DNA of 64,000 bases from Wyeomyia smithii. Lineage: Eukaryota > Arthropoda > Insecta > Diptera > Culicidae. The notes beneath the pieces were generated by a model that did not search any database, had not been told where the DNA came from, and was given only the letters and a program-made list of their open reading frames with translations. The position numbers and the translations under genes are program-made. This document shows, piece after piece, positions 23,181-36,326 of this stretch (within the stretch, counting starts at the first letter, position 1; every line of letters begins with the position of its first letter). The DNA is taken from contig NC_073695.1 in assembly GCF_029784165.1 (NCBI RefSeq), forward strand, positions 160,075,622 to 160,139,621, written 5' to 3'.

Positions 23181-23560
23181 GTCATTGAAAGTTAATAATT
23201 TTTGTCAACGCAAGCAAGCATTCTTTGTTGCATCCTAACAATTTAAATCTGTCGCACCCGTCGAATTTACTGAATGTAAAATAGCTTTCATAGTGCATGT
23301 TGTCCGTGTATCTTAATTCCCCCAATGTTAGGGCAGCTCAATAGTTGTAATCAGTAACCGATTTTGTACCGCAAAATGCTTTTTTCAAAGCAAATAAACA
23401 GATAATTGAAGGTTAATAATTTTCTGGCATCAACACAAGCAGACATTCTGTGCGGGATGCAATCAAATTCTGTTGTAGTTGTCTAATTTTTACTTTTACT
23501 TTATTTAGTAAACCCCCCACTGTAGGGGCAGCGCAAAGGCTGCGATCAGCATAACCGACA
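23090..23560 (+). repeat. Tandem 240-bp duplication with CCCCA-loop-GGGG hairpins
   Basis: Two long copies and a third partial copy each start with a small hairpin (CCCCATGTTGGGGCAGC, CCCCAATGTTAGGGCAGC, CCCCCCACTGTAGGGGCAGC). Each then has GCAAATAAACA and GTTAATAATTTT. The period is about 240 bp. Non-coding. Confidence 0.6.
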
Positions 23561-23601
23561 TTGAATAATAAACTGCCCTGTTAGAACGCATTCACAAAGA
23601 C

Positions 23602-23890
23602 AGTTAGTTCGACTATAACACAATATCGCACGCTTAGCCTTGGGGCTAATAGCGGTCTCGATCAACTAGGTTAGTTGAGAGAATTCGTTATCGATATTGT
23701 TTTTGGCACATTTTGCATGTGTATGATATGTACAACGATACACCGTGCCCCAGTGCTGAGTCGAGAAAATTTCCAGATCCTCGACTTGATCGGGAATCGA
23801 ACCCGATATCACAACCGTGTGGGAGAGCTAGCCGACTGACATCGCTAACCACAGAGCCACGGGGACCACATATATAGTTAGTTCGACTAT
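23602..23890 (-). mobile_element. tRNA-derived SINE (Feilai-like) with 15-bp target duplication
   Basis: On the minus strand the element (23617-23875) starts near GTCCCCGTGGCTCTGTGGTT. It has a box A-like TGGCTCTGTGG and a perfect box B, GGTTCGATTCC, spaced as in a tRNA gene. These are the internal RNA polymerase III promoter. Direct repeats AGTTAGTTCGACTAT flank it at 23602-23616 and 23876-23890, proving retroposition. Feilai is the well-known tRNA-related SINE of Aedes. Family assignment is by resemblance only. Confidence 0.85.
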
Positions 23891-24604
23891 GCAGAGCTAA
23901 TATGAAGTCGATTCAATCAATCAGCAGTTACAGAATTTCGTCGTCTCCCAGTTGCCAAGTTGCGACATGATGCAACACGCAACAGCGAGCAAACGAAATC
24001 GCTTGATGTTACAAACCGCAATAAGATACGGGTTAAAACCGTTGCGTGTGTGAGAGCACCATTGGTGTTTATTCGCTGGATACAAAAATCAAATTCGAAT
24101 TGTGGAATAATTCGTCTAAAGAACATAAGGAAATGGTAAACCTGAACTGAAAGGCGTGGTCTATTACGTAGCACCCTTCGGCTATAAAAGAGTGTTTCTG
24201 GGAAAACTAGCTACATTCATTAGTCGGAAGGTGAACTGGATGGACCGTCCACAACGTTGACAGCAGTAACAGCAGATATCGGCACTCAGCAGTAACAGAC
24301 CATAGCAGCGGGTCGCGCCTGTGGCTGCCTTCAAATTAAACAAATCACTTGCCCTGTGGTTGGTCACCACGTCTCAGGCCTCTGCCAGGCTGAACGCCAT
24401 CGCGAGCGATCGGGCGAGATTTTTGCGGTACATCAGCCGGCACTTCCTCTAATGGAAAAGTAGGATCATTTTGTTTAGAAGAATATTACTGTCGGTAATA
24501 TTACAGAGATGCGATTGCATCATATCCGATATGGAATTGAACGATTGTTCTTTTGAGGACAAATAAAACACTTAATTTGAAGAGTTAATAGCTTTGGGTA
24601 CCAG
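23891..24604. repeat. Mixed repeat debris
   Basis: Contains a TATAAAAGAG box near 24184, CAGCAGTAACAG-rich DNA (24250-24310), GGTTGGTCACCACGTCTCAG (24358-24378, shared with 23040-23060) and an AGGCCTCTGCCAGGC motif shared with the foldback MITEs at 51354. No gene recognised. Confidence 0.45.
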
Positions 24605-24932
24605 CAGCGTTGCCAGGTCATTTTTTCAAAAATCTGGAAAAGGCAAAATAAAAATCTGGAAAAAATCTGGCAGTCATTTCGTGGGGTGAAAGGTTAATTT
24701 TTCAAATAAAAGTCTTGGGGTACGCAAAATTTGTGGTGACAAAATTGCAAAATTTCGCGCCAAAATTGAAGTGATGACCTTTTTGCGGAACAGAGAAAAT
24801 AAAATCTGGATAAAATCTGGATCATCCATGAAAAATCTGGATAATTGGATATCAAAGCTGTCTACCTGGATACATGTTCAAAAATCTGGATAATCCAGCT
24901 AAATCTGGATACCTGGCAACGCTGGGTACCAG
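24597..24932. mobile_element. hAT MITE with 8-bp target duplication GGTACCAG
   Basis: The element is 24605-24924 (320 bp), with perfect ends CAGCGTTGCCAGGT. Direct repeats GGTACCAG lie at 24597-24604 and 24925-24932. The interior is full of AAAATCTGGA repeats. It is similar in style to the MITE at 37072-37438. Confidence 0.92.
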
Positions 24933-25279
24933 TAGCAGTATGGTAACAGCCTCAGCGGTAGGTGCAGCCGGTACTTCCCTAAGGCCGATGTAATAAGGAA
25001 GTAAATGGAAGCGGCACAGCGAAACAGTTCGGGTGTTCTTAGACGCGCTTCATTTTTCGTACGATAGCGGCGGTATTAGCGGTAGATGCATTTGTCAACA
25101 CTTACTCCAGTAAAGCCGTGTCTAATTTTCAATGTGAAAACACCTTTCTATTGTGTTGGCCGTGCGCATTAGGCCTCTGCCAGGCTAAACGCGATAAGCG
25201 GCGCGAACCGATACGCCGGCCGTAGGTTAATTTAAAGCCGTAAGTAGAGCTGTGTAAAAGTATTCTACTTCAACCTTGC
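24933..25279. other. No recognisable gene
   Basis: Fragments of repeats only, including AGGCCTCTGCCAGGC near 25170. No frame recognised. Confidence 0.35.
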
Positions 25280-25735
25280 GGCCGTGGCTTTGCACACAAC
25301 CCTCCTGTGATTTTTCATAATCAGGCAAATAATCGCGATTCGAGAATACTTTTTTGGAAATGAATTTAGTTTGGAATATAATAGCATTCGTGGCCTCAGC
25401 CATCTTCCATCTGCACTTCTTCCGTACAAAAAGCAAGTGCGCTTTAGTTGTTCACGAGCATGGACCAAGCTTCGTGGCCTTAGAGGGCTACAGTATGATT
25501 AAAGTTTTGTAGATAGTCAACTTCGTTCCGCGGCGAGTTTTATTCGAGCATTGCATCTTCCGAAGTCCAAAAAAGGCACAATTCTCCGCCATATGGCCTC
25601 GACGAATTTCTCTGTTAATGTCATTCTCGGTAATCACCAGTTAACCTAGGTAAACGCACTTGCCAACTTCCTCGATTTCATTCCCGCCAAGCTGAATCTG
25701 TGATCGGAGATTAGCACGGTCTTCTCTGGGGTCAA
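25280..25735 (-). pseudogene. Non-LTR reverse transcriptase C-terminal remnant
   Basis: Read on the minus strand, pieces in shifting frames give NEIEEVGKCVYLG, then ENDINREIRRGHMAENCAFF, FGLRKMQCSNKTRRGTKLT, IYKTLI and GHEAWSMLV. This order (YLG block, REIRR block, TKL.IYKTL, YGHEAW) is typical of the thumb and connection region after the catalytic core of RTE- or Jockey-type elements. Stops and at least two frameshifts interrupt it. Element ends are not visible and the clade is uncertain. Confidence 0.7.
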
Positions 25736-25769
25736 TTGTAGGCTTCTGTTAATCATCCCGATTCGCGGA

Positions 25770-26005
25770 AAATATTCCTATTGAGTGATATTAGATAATT
25801 TTGGAATGTTTTCCAGAGAGCAGAAGTCGTCATCTTGGATTTTAAAAAGGCTTAATTCCTGGCCTCTGGGTATCATTCTGATTGCTGAAATTCTCATATT
25901 TGGTGGTATTTGGCCATTTTGGTCTATTATTAGGAAGCCAGAAGTTGCTATCTTAGAATTCAAAATAGTCTCTGGGGGCAATTCTTGGCTCCTGGGCATC
26001 ATTTC
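25770..26005 (+). repeat. 'CCGGAAGT' family repeat, diverged copies
   Basis: Two units contain GGTATTTGGCCATTTTGGTC, CAGAAGTTGC and TTCAAAATAG. Related to 34500-35163. Confidence 0.65.
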
Positions 26006-26389
26006 GATCATTTTAAGCTATTTTCCGGAAAAATTGTTTCAAATATGTGTTCTACTTGGACGGAACGCTTCTCTTGCAGAGAAGAGAGAGGTGTCGTACC
26101 ACCATAGAAATATTTCCTGCTCCCAAAAACATCTACATGCCAAATTTTGGTAAATTTGCGAGTCGTTGAATGCAATGAAAGCATAACAAACATAGTTGGG
26201 TTGGATTTACGTCACGTTGAGTATAAATGGCGGTTACGTCATTTCGTTTTCGTGTTTTAATGACGCTATTTTTTGCACTTTTGATAAAATTTCGGTGCCT
26301 ATAGATCCGGTTTGGTGTGTTCTATCATTTAATCGAAAAAAACACAAATCGGCCACTTCGGTGCTTACGTCAGTTTGTGAGATTACGGC
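26006..26389. other. No recognisable gene
   Basis: Unclassified AT-rich DNA. Frames on both strands at 26190-26515 have no domain. Confidence 0.35.
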
Positions 26390-26718
<329 letters not shown>

Positions 26719-26729
26719 CATAGATATAT

Positions 26730-27211
26730 AGTTATGGACATTACTGTACACCAACACCGGACGCACCATTCCTGACACAGCAAATCCTTGCACATGGCAT
26801 TGCTGATGCAACAACTGGACGCCCGACATTCCTGACGCAGCAAGTGAACGACCGGCATCCAGAACGACTCCAGCATAGCAACACGGCGACATCGACAACT
26901 CCACCAACGGACGTTGTACCCCTGATACCCCTGACGCAGCAGAACCGAGCTGGTGGCAGCAACGACGACAACGACAGCAGCGACGGCAGCAGAGCGGAGC
27001 CAACAATCCTTACGCAGCAGTAATCCAATCCATCGATGAGTAGGGAACTTATATTAATTTTTCAGGAGCTTTAGTTCCAGTGAAACATTTGAAGTGTGTA
27101 GAGGTTGTTCTCATCTTAGGACGTAAGTAGTTTAAAATACTTAGTAAAAATCAATGTGTTAAGAATCCAAGTGTTTTTTAAAAACCTTAGAAGGAAAGAG
27201 CTTACATAAGT
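26730..27211 (+). repeat. Errantivirus 5' LTR
   Basis: Starts AGTTATGGAC at 26730 and ends ACATAAGT at 27211. It is Ser/Gln-codon-like in its middle (CAGCAGAACC, GACAACGACAGCAGCGACGG). No strong TATA box, as is common for this group, which uses initiator promoters. The final T is also the first base of the primer site. Confidence 0.9.
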
Positions 27212-27228
27212 GGCGCAGTCGTACGGCT
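27211..27228 (+). promoter_or_regulatory. Primer binding site, tRNA-Ser type
   Basis: TGGCGCAGTCGTACGGCT directly follows the 5' LTR. TGGCGCAGTCG is complementary to the 3' end of insect tRNA-Ser, the primer used by 17.6 and 297. Confidence 0.8.
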
Positions 27229-27515
27229 CGTTCTACGACTAAGCAAAGTGACTCTGACTAGTGACAGTTAAAGTGCTTAGTGGAAATACCCGATACGTGG
27301 AAAATTTCCAAATCAGTGACTTTGAGTGATCTAGTGTCCAACTCGTGACATCGGCAGGCCGGCAGTGACGTTCCGCGAATAGGATCATCAATCGCCATCC
27401 CTCAACACGTAGGTGACTCGTGCCAACCGACCAGAGAACTTCGCTGAAGCGGTGGATTTCAATCCTTCAAGAACGAGAGAACCGTGAGTAATTTTACCCT
27501 TTTTCCCCTCATTTT

Positions 27516-28625
27516 ATGCCTAAATTCAATCCAATACCAAAAGTGAAACCATTAAAATTTTCAAGAAGAATGGAACCAGCAAACCTTCAAGTGCTTTTTG
27601 ATTCTATTCGGAACCTGGAGCAGCGAGTTGGCGCTCTCCAGTTGGAAAATAATAATCTCCAACAGCAACAACAGCAGTTGCAGCAACAACAGTTGCAACA
27701 ACCGGTTGCTCCCCCAGCGGAGAATCGACGGGCTGATGATTTCTTTAGAATCCCAGACCCTGTGAAGAATATTCCTCCATTTGATGGAAACAAAAAACAA
27801 CTCGTGTCCTGGCTCGCAACAGCTAGAAAAACGTTAAATTTATTCAGAAACCTCGTATCAGAAGAAGTAATGAATCTGTACGAGCAATCAATTATAAACA
27901 AGATTGATGGAAGGGCCCGCGATACCATTTGCGTAAACGGTAACCCAACAACCTTTGAAGGTGTTGCCGAAATTCTGGAAAGTGTTTATGGCGACAAAAG
28001 TGACATCGCTACGTATCAGACACAGCTCTGGTCACTGAAAATGAATGACAACATTCATCTTCACTACAAAAAAACAAAAGAGATTCTCCAAAATATGAAG
28101 GGTCTCGCTAGAAGGGAGCAAATTTACGAAAGGCATTGGGAAGGAATAAATCATTTCCTAGAAAAAGAATGTTTAGCCGCCTTCATAAACGGTCTAAACA
28201 GATACTATTTTGGACATGCACAAGCTGCTCAGCTTTCTGACGTTGAAACAGCTTATGCGTTCTTGTGTAAATTCCAGAACGCAGAAAATACCAGGAAATC
28301 TACTGAAACTTCCCAATCTGGCAAACAAATTTCAAAAAATAATTTTAGGAATAATTCAGAACATAACAGACAAAATTCTAAACCACAGGAGGATTCCAAT
28401 TAAAACGCTAGTGGCTCACAAAGATTCAAAGCTCAATCAGACAGACAAAAAGTGACACCGATGGAAGTTGATCCGTCAATTAGATCACGCCAAAATAGAA
28501 TCTACAATCACGATGCTCAAAATGAAGAGGAAAATGACACAGAAGTTATCAATAGTGATGATTCCGACAGCGAAGTAGAAGAGTCAAATTTTCAGGTGGC
28601 AATTACAGACAAAATTCTGAAATAA
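27516..28625 (+). pseudogene. gag: Errantivirus gag with one in-frame stop
   Basis: Role: the structural protein that assembles the particle. Seen: ATG at 27516 with a coiled-coil stretch at residues 30-60 running into a Gln tract, then a capsid-like domain (IPPFDGNKKQLVSWL, residues ~88-102). There is an in-frame TAA at 28401-28403. The same frame then stays open to the natural stop at 28623-28625 and reads MEVDPSIRSR and an acidic tail, a conserved Gag C-terminal feature of this group. No zinc knuckle was seen, which is normal for errantiviruses. A -1 frameshift heptamer lies at 28586-28592. Confidence 0.85.
28586..28592 (+). promoter_or_regulatory. Probable -1 ribosomal frameshift site (A AAT TTT)
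   Basis: In the gag frame the codons are TCA AAT TTT CAG, giving the slippery heptamer A AAT TTT (type X XXY YYZ). A -1 slip moves the ribosome into the protease frame, which is open from here. Pol in the -1 frame is expected for errantiviruses. No structure prediction downstream was made. Confidence 0.75.
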
Positions 28626-29010
28626 ACGCTGTTAACGGTCTCTCCTTCGTCACAATTACTTTATCCCACGGGAAAACAGCTGAAATTGTAATAGACAGTG
28701 GGTCAAATAAGAACTTTATTTCCCCGGATCTTATTCCAACTTCCAAAAGAACACCATGTGAACCACTCACCATTCAAAATAATAAAGGTAAACATAGAAC
28801 TGAATTTGAATTTATAACACAAATTTTTGGTCTCGGAAAAAATGTTGCATTCTATTTGTTTAAATTTCATAAATTTTTTGATGGTGTTCTCGGGTACGAA
28901 ACGCTTTCAGAGCTAGAAGCTTTACTTGACGTAACAAACCACAAATTAATACTCCCGCAGAAAACCATTGATTTACAAGTCAGACAAATGGGACCACCAG
29001 AAGTAACTTG
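28592..29010 (+). pseudogene. pol: Errantivirus pol, protease segment
   Basis: Role: aspartic protease that matures Gag-Pol. Seen: this frame, -1 to gag, carries EIVIDSGSNKNFISP with the catalytic D-S-G at 28694-28702. A GYETLSELEALLD block near 28900 corresponds to the second protease signature region. Around 29000-29010 the meaningful frame moves to the next phase; the original phase continues as nonsense to 29164. So the protease is separated from reverse transcriptase by a frameshift. Confidence 0.85.
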
Positions 29011-29688
29011 GGTGCACACACAGCTACAATTATTAAAATACCAGTCTCTCAAAAAAATGGTAACGTATTTTTACGAAAAGACATCAAAATTAGAGATTCT
29101 ATCGTACCCTCTGGCTTATACCACGCGAAAAATGGCTACATTAGCGCACTTGCCTCAAATTTAGGCGACTCCGTAACATTTTTTTGGAAAACTCCAGCCG
29201 AAACATTGCCAGTCTCTGAATTCATTGAGATAAATCATTCGAGTTCTACAGTGTGTTCTGAACGCTCAAATCAATTAGATAATCTGGAAAACCTTATACG
29301 AACACAGCATTTGAATATGGAAGAAAAGGAAAAACTTCTTAAAATACTCCGGCTGAATTCCAATATCATTTATCGTGAAGATGAAAAACTCTCTTGCACT
29401 ACTGCTATTAAGCATAGTATCAAAACAAAAGACGATCTTCCTATACACACCAAAACATACAGATATCCCAACATCCACAAAGCAGAAGTAGAAAGGCAAA
29501 TTAATGAGATGCTAGCTGACGGCATTATCCAGCATTCTATCTCTCCTTGGACCTCTCCTATATGGATTGTTCCAAAAAAGTCCGATGCAAGTGGCAAGAA
29601 AAAATGGAGAATCGTGGTCGACTATAGAAAACTGAATGAGAAGACAGTCGACGACAAATTTCCCATCCGAGCATCGATGAAATTTTAG
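29008..29688 (+). pseudogene. pol: Errantivirus pol, reverse transcriptase N-terminal segment
   Basis: Seen: a linker, then KTYRYPNIHKAEVERQINEM, GIIQHSISPWTSPIWIVPKK and WRIVVDYRKLNEKT. These are the first reverse transcriptase blocks of Ty3/gypsy elements. A one-base shift near 29667 produces a stop at 29686-29688. The palm catalytic motif continues in another phase. About 227 codons long. Confidence 0.9.
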
Positions 29689-30461
29689 ACAAATTAGGAA
29701 GAAGTGTCTATTTTACTACAATTGATTCAAAATCTGGTTTCCACCAGATTGAAGTTGAAAAAATTGACAGACAAAAAACCGCGTTTAGTACAGACAAGGG
29801 ACATTTTGAATTCATCAGAATGCCCTTTGGGTTAAAGAAGGCACCGGCAACGTTTCAACGTGCCATGAATCATATCCTCGGAGATTTAATTGGAAGATGT
29901 TGCCTTGTCTACTTAGACGACATCATCATTTTTGGCAGTTCTCTCCAGCAACACTTGGAAAACCTTAACAAGGTGTTGGAAAGACTTATAAAATCGAATT
30001 TGAAAGTCCAACTCGATAAATGCGAGTTTTTAAAAACAGAATGTGAATTTTTAGGGCATATAGTTACCCAAGAAGGTATAAGACCCAACCCAAACAAAAT
30101 TGAAAAAATCCTAAACTGGCCAATACCGAAAACCACCACACAGATCAAGGGTTTTTTAGGAATTCTTGGTTATTATAGAAAATTTATTCGAGACTTCGCG
30201 AAATTGGCCAAGCCTCTTACAAAATGCTTGAAAAAAGATGCAAAAATTATCCATGATGAAGAGTTTGTCAGTTGTTTTAATGATTGTAAACATCTTTTGA
30301 CAACAGATCCAATATTGAAATATCCAGATTTCAATAAAAAATTCATTTTGGAAACAGATGCTAGCGACTTCGCTTTAGGCGCTGTTTTATCCCAAAAATT
30401 TGAAGACGGCAAGGAACACCCCATTGCCTATGCATCTAGGACGTTAAATGACGGAGTGTAA
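29668..30461 (+). pseudogene. pol: Errantivirus pol, RT catalytic core and start of RNase H
   Basis: Seen: SIDEILDKLG, FHQIEVEKIDRQKTAF, MPFGLKKAPATFQRAMNHIL, then the catalytic YLDDIIIFG near 29910. After it come the thumb GFLGILGYYRKFIRDFAKLA and the RNase H start ETDASDFALGAVLSQ. The catalytic aspartates are intact. A frame change at about 30447-30460 gives a stop at 30459-30461 before RNase H is complete. Confidence 0.92.
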
Positions 30462-32076
30462 TTATTCGGCTACAGAGAAAGAACTTCTCGCAATTGTGTG
30501 GGCAACGAAACATTTCAGGCCTTACATTTTTGGCACTCATTTCGAGATCCGAACTGACCACAAACCTTTGGTGTGGTTAAGACAGAAAAATGATTTGAAC
30601 AGAAGGCTACTTCATTGGAAATTAGCCCTCGAAGAGTTAGAATTTGATATCAAATATAAGAAAGGTACTCTAAACGGAAACGCAGATGCACTCTCTCGAA
30701 TAACTTTAGAATCAGAAAAAATCGAACTTAATGCCAATTCAGCGACAGACGATGACATGACTCAACATTCAGCGGACACAGACGACAATGACTTTATTCC
30801 ATCAACAGAAAGACCTCTGAACGAATTTAGGAACCAACTAATTCTCGAAGAAAGTAACGAAGACAGTAGACAATCTGAAACCATTTTTAGAAATTATCAC
30901 AGAATTACAATCAGGAAGATGAACCTCGGACCTGCAGTACTGATAAATATTTTGAAAGAATACACATCTACGAAACACACTACTGGACTTTATTGCAACG
31001 AACGAATCTTAGGAAATTTACAAACAATTTACAAAAAATATTTCTCAAGAGCGAAGACTTCAAAAATATTCTGGACTCAAAAATTGTTACAAGACGTAAC
31101 CGACGAATTAGAACAAGACCAGATCATACAGAATCAGCATAATGGAAACCACCGAGGAATAAACGAAACCAAGTCCCATATCTCACGAACTTATTTTTTC
31201 CCTGGTATGAAAGGAAAAATCACTAGATTTATAAATATATGTAAACTCTGTCAGAAATCGAAATATGAGAGACACCCGTATAAACAGAAATACCAACTTA
31301 CAGAAATTCCCTCAAAACCATTGCAGATCGTGCATATGGATATATTCATAATAAACAACAAAAACTATCTTACGGTATGTGACAAATTCTCCAGAATGTC
31401 AATGGCTATTCCTTTAAAATCACGAAATGTTATACACATATTAAAGGCATTAACACATTTCTTTTCTAATTTAGGAAAACCTTCTCTTTTAGTAATGGAC
31501 CAGGAAGCTTCATTTACTTCAACAGCCGTTAAAGAGTTCTTAGAGGAAAATAACGTACAGTACCATTATACCAGCGTGGGTCAGTCTTCCTCAAATGGAA
31601 CTATAGAAATAGTTCACAGGACCTTGAGAGAGCTTCACAACATACTATCCAATAAGGAATCCACGAAAAATCTGACCGAAACTGCGAAAATAAACCTGGC
31701 AGTATCAATCTATAACGATTCGATCCACTCACAAACGAAATTGACACCCAAGGAATTATTTTTTGGTATAAAAGATGGAGACTCAGTCCCAACAGACCTT
31801 GACGAAAGGATAAGACAAAAAAAAGCTCTATACAGGATCTATGCAGCCAAGCAAATAGAGGACAAACAGAGATTTTTGGCCAAAGCAAACAAAAATAGAG
31901 AAGACCCCGATCATTTCCAAGAAAACGAGACAGTGTACGAGCGAAAAAGGAACAATCTAAAACACGAAGAGCGATACAAAGAAAACAAGATCATGGAAAA
32001 CAAAGAGACTAATGTTTTAGACACAAATAATATGAAAATTCACAAATCTAAACTTAAAAGAAAACGAAAAACTTAA
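30448..32076 (+). pseudogene. pol: Errantivirus pol, RNase H and integrase segment
   Basis: Role: RNase H removes the RNA template, and integrase inserts the DNA copy. Seen (542 codons, ATG-led only by chance): YSATEKELLAIVWA and RTDHKPLVWL of RNase H. An integrase zinc-binding set follows (H231, H235, C265, C268), then a catalytic D298, D351 and E387, i.e. a D,D(35)E spacing. The C-terminal tail is basic (KSKLKRKRKT). The triad is intact in this segment. It needs the upstream frames, which are broken, to be made as part of Pol. There is no chromodomain. Confidence 0.92.
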
Positions 32077-32103
32077 CTTTTTACTAATACCAATTTTATA
32101 ATC

Positions 32104-32112
32104 TCATTTTAG
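32104..32112 (+). promoter_or_regulatory. Candidate splice acceptor for env mRNA
   Basis: TTTATAATCTCATTTTAG|CAA lies about a dozen bases before the env ATG at 32123. Errantiviral env is made from a spliced subgenomic RNA. The donor was not identified. Confidence 0.45.
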
Positions 32113-32122
32113 CAACACCAAA

Positions 32123-33711
32123 ATGACCAAGACGATCAACCCTTCCATAATCATCATCATCATCATATCCATTGGAATTCCTTTCATCCGTACTTCCAAC
32201 CCCAACCCTACACAACACCTAGAGATAACAGACCTAAACAATCACCCTGGACTATTCGCTTGAGAATCGGTAAAGTATTCATTAAGAAGGGCTACCATAC
32301 CCTTATCCATGAATTTAAGCTATTTGCATTCCATACTATTCTAAAGCAATACGAGACAACCATTAATGAATTAAAACAAAACCCACAAGTTAGGGAAATT
32401 ACCGAACTCTTAAAACAAAAGGTTAGGCAAGCTAAAGTAGTATTTCAAAATTTGACTCCAAGACAAAGACATAAACGAAGTATTGAAATTTTAGGATCGA
32501 TAGTGAAATCCATAACAGGAAATCTAGATAGCCAAGATTTTATAACTTTGAGCAATCAAATTGATACGTTGAAGAATTCAAATAATGTTTTAATTACAGA
32601 AAATAATGAATAAGTGAAGATTAACGATCTTTTTGAAAAACGACTAAATAATTTGACAAAACAAGCATTTAATCAAGCGATAGAAGTTAACAGATTCATT
32701 AGACAGGCTAGACTAAATTTAGATAGGGCAATAGACTGGCAACACATGCTACATCTTCAGAACATCATTTTTAATATGGACAACGTTCGCTATCAACTAG
32801 AAACCATCTTCGAGTCCATTCAACTTTCCAGGCTGGGCGTAATATCAAAAGCATTACTATACCCCACTGAATAGGATTTTGCAACAGAACTCCTAACCTC
32901 ACAAGGCATTGAAATCAGTAGTTATGATCAGACTTACGAGTATTTAGAACCTTCAGCCTTCCATAATGGTTCATCTATCATACTCGCGGTAAAAATCCCA
33001 AAATTTAAAATCGGAAATTATCAACTACTCCGAGTTGGAACCGTCCCAATTGACCAAAAAGTCATACAGGTCAATCTAACGTACGCTATAATCAGCGAGT
33101 CGGAATCATTTCTAACAAACGAGAAATGCATTCAAATCGAGAAAAACATTTTATGCAACAGTCAAAACTTGGTTAACGTTACGAAAAACCAATGCTATCA
33201 TCAATTATTGCAGGGAAACCCTGGCAGATGTCCATTTATCAGCAATAGCTTCAAGGAACCAGAAATAAGAGTCTTAGAAAACAATGACATTCTATTAACG
33301 AACGTCATAAAACCAATAACACTCCAAAACAGTTGTGGCTACGGACCAAAGAACCTAACAGGATCGTTCTTCATTACATTTTTCAACTGTTCCATTAACA
33401 TTGGAGGTACCCACTACGATAGCAAGACACTTAGGTTCGAAACTAAATTGGAAGTTATCCCACTTCATTTCGTCGAAGTCAACAAAATCTCAACAAAGAC
33501 GGACCCGGTGGAAGAAATGCAATTATTGCAAACAAATGACCGGCACAGAATCAACCTTTTGGAGACTACTAATCATCAATACAATTCGATTAATCTTGGG
33601 AGCCTTATCAGATTATCCTTGATCATAATCACTATTTACATTTGCATAAGTAGAAAAATACGAGGTAATATAGATTTCATCCATATCCAGACACCTAGCA
33701 GCACATCATAA
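32123..33711 (+). pseudogene. env: Errantivirus env, frameshifted and with two stops
   Basis: Role: membrane fusion glycoprotein related to baculovirus F proteins (family knowledge). Seen: ATG at 32123 and a hydrophobic Ile-rich signal peptide. A frame change lies between about 32226 and 32262, where the first phase hits TGA. The second phase is open from 32260, broken by TAA at 32611-32613 and TAG at 32872-32874, and closes at 33709-33711. It carries a furin-type site RQRHKR followed by a hydrophobic fusion-peptide-like segment (near 32470-32530), a coiled coil, Cys-rich ectodomain blocks (NSCGYGPKNLTGSFF) and a transmembrane segment (SLIRLSLIIITIYICI) near the end. Inactive as assembled. 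Confidence 0.85.
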
Positions 33712-33737
33712 CAAGTTGACCCGAGACGTCTTAATCT

Positions 33738-33748
33738 AAGGCGGGGGA
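33738..33748 (+). promoter_or_regulatory. Polypurine tract
   Basis: AAGGCGGGGGA immediately precedes the 3' LTR. It primes plus-strand DNA synthesis in LTR elements. Confidence 0.8.
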
Positions 33749-35690
<1,942 letters not shown>

Positions 35691-36326
35691 GATGCACAGG
35701 TGTCAAAACTCGACTCCATACGCCATTTATAAATTGAGGATGGAAACTTCCGGTTTCTAATATGGGTATTTCCGGAATCGCAATGGTGCTCTGAAGCCAC
35801 AAGTCGATCACATACACCATTTTGAATTGTAAGATGGCGACTTCCGGTGTCTGGAAAACAGCCGAAAATAACCAAATACCACCCAGTTTGAGCGTTTCTT
35901 TAACCAGATTGACGCTTAGAGGCCAAAAACTGTCTCCTAATGCCATTTAGAAATCTAAGATGGCGATTTGTGGTTTCTGAAAAACAGCGGCAAATGACCA
36001 AATACCACCCAATATGGGTATTTCAGGGATTGTTACCTGAATTCACTGAAGCCACAAATCGACCTCAGACAACATTTTGAATTGTAAGATGGCGACTTCC
36101 GGTGTCTGGAAAACAGCCAAAAATGACAAAATACCACCCAATATGAATGTTTCTTTAACCAGAACGACGCTCAGGGGCCAAAAATTGTCTCCAAATGCCA
36201 TTTTAAAATCCAAAATGGCGACTTTCGGTTTCTGAAAAATGGCCTGAAGTGACCAAATACCACCCAATATGAGTATCACCGGATCCAGAATGATGCAAGG
36301 AGCTAAAAATTGACCTCAGACACCAG
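35691..36326 (-). repeat. 'CCGGAAGT' family array, right arm of second palindrome
   Basis: 35880-36326 is the reverse complement of 34740-35163, with a few substitutions. One spacer change (CCTGAATTCACTGAAGCC) is seen near 36040. 35700-35880 holds one further unit. Confidence 0.8.

Noticed and set aside
23750..23870. A tRNA gene on the minus strand (good box B)
   Set aside because: The rest does not fold as a tRNA, and a 15-bp target duplication encloses a longer unit, so it is a SINE.
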